This document shows, piece after piece, positions 6,120 through 6,227 of a stretch of DNA of 6,227 bases. Origin of the DNA: Candidatus Galligastranaerophilus intestinigallinarum (lineage in GTDB: Bacteria; Cyanobacteriota; Vampirovibrionia; Gastranaerophilales; Gastranaerophilaceae). Under the pieces are notes generated by a model. It was not told the origin of the DNA. It saw only the letters and a program-made list of their open reading frames with translations, and made no database searches. Location of the stretch: positions 1-6,227 of the forward strand of contig DVKW01000145.1 in assembly GCA_018715855.1 (NCBI GenBank), in the 5' to 3' direction. A program made the translations under genes and the position numbers. How positions within the stretch are numbered: position 1 is the stretch's first letter; each line of letters starts with the position of its first letter.

Positions 6120-6227
6120 ATGGTGTTTTACAGTTTAATTTCAACGGATATTTTAGATAAATCGGATTTTAAAAAAACAATAAATCAAGCAAAGAAAGAT
6201 TGCTTGAAGGAAGCTTTGGCCAAATTA
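6120..6227 (+). CDS. Start of an unrecognised gene, cut by the right edge
   Basis: Thirty-six codons are open from ATG at 6120 to the last base. An in-frame TAA at 6102-6104 means translation cannot begin earlier than 6105, and this ATG is the first start codon after it (a GTG follows at once). The visible residues begin MVFYSLISTDILDKSDF and continue into a lysine-rich, probably helical segment; this is too little to assign a family. The 45-base gap from engB and the same direction suggest the same transcript or a closely following one. No strong ribosome site is visible: AAGAG at 6103-6107 is 12 bases away and inside the right arm of the dyad. The frame could also be a short spurious ORF, since only 108 bases are seen. 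Confidence 0.5.
   Translation, partial: MVFYSLISTDILDKSDFKKTINQAKKDCLKEALAKL

Noticed and set aside
6185..6207. TCAAGCA...TGCTTGA inverted repeat in the last frame
   Set aside because: It is a 7-bp repeat inside an apparent coding frame, with lysine codons in the loop; chance is the simplest explanation.
1..6227. Mobile element, defence or CRISPR system
   Set aside because: No repeats with spacers, transposase, integrase, nuclease or toxin-like motifs were seen, and composition is uniform with housekeeping neighbours.

Overview
The window is AT-rich bacterial DNA (roughly two-thirds A+T by eye), gene-dense, with short intergenic gaps and housekeeping genes on both strands. It has no phage, transposon, CRISPR, rRNA or tRNA signal. 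The protein sequences suggest an anaerobic or fermentative, gut-type bacterium: pyruvate phosphate dikinase, a Bacillus/cyanobacterial-style class II EPSP synthase, and lysine/glutamate/asparagine-rich proteins with A/T-ending codons. A Gastranaerophilales (Melainabacteria)-like organism would fit, but that is an impression and not a demonstrated assignment.

Layout. (1) 1-1644, + strand: the C-terminal ~60% of pyruvate phosphate dikinase (ppdK), entering from the left edge and closed by a strong intrinsic terminator at 1661-1690. (2) 1762-2286, + strand: an unrecognised 174-residue charged, mainly helical cytoplasmic protein with a plausible promoter of its own. (3) 5160 down to 2283, - strand: a tightly packed three-gene operon, speE (spermidine synthase), aroA (EPSP synthase), pgeF (peptidoglycan editing factor). 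speE and aroA overlap by 8 bases; aroA and pgeF abut with no gap. pgeF converges on the unknown gene, and their stop codons overlap by 4 bases. (4) 5161-5254: a compact divergent promoter region. (5) 5255-6074, + strand: an unrecognised 101-residue protein whose 3' end overlaps, out of frame by 65 bases, the start of the essential ribosome-assembly GTPase EngB (YihA/YsxC). (6) 6075-6119: a short spacer with a dyad, then from 6120 the first 36 codons of a gene cut by the right edge.

The genes do not form one pathway. PPDK links PEP and pyruvate; AroA consumes PEP in the shikimate pathway; SpeE makes polyamine; PgeF corrects misincorporated amino acids in cell-wall precursors; EngB supports 50S maturation. 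This looks like ordinary core chromosome. I found no convincing new multi-gene system. The points most worth a second look are the nested engB start, the two unrecognised small proteins, the shared divergent promoter region and the dyad before the last gene.
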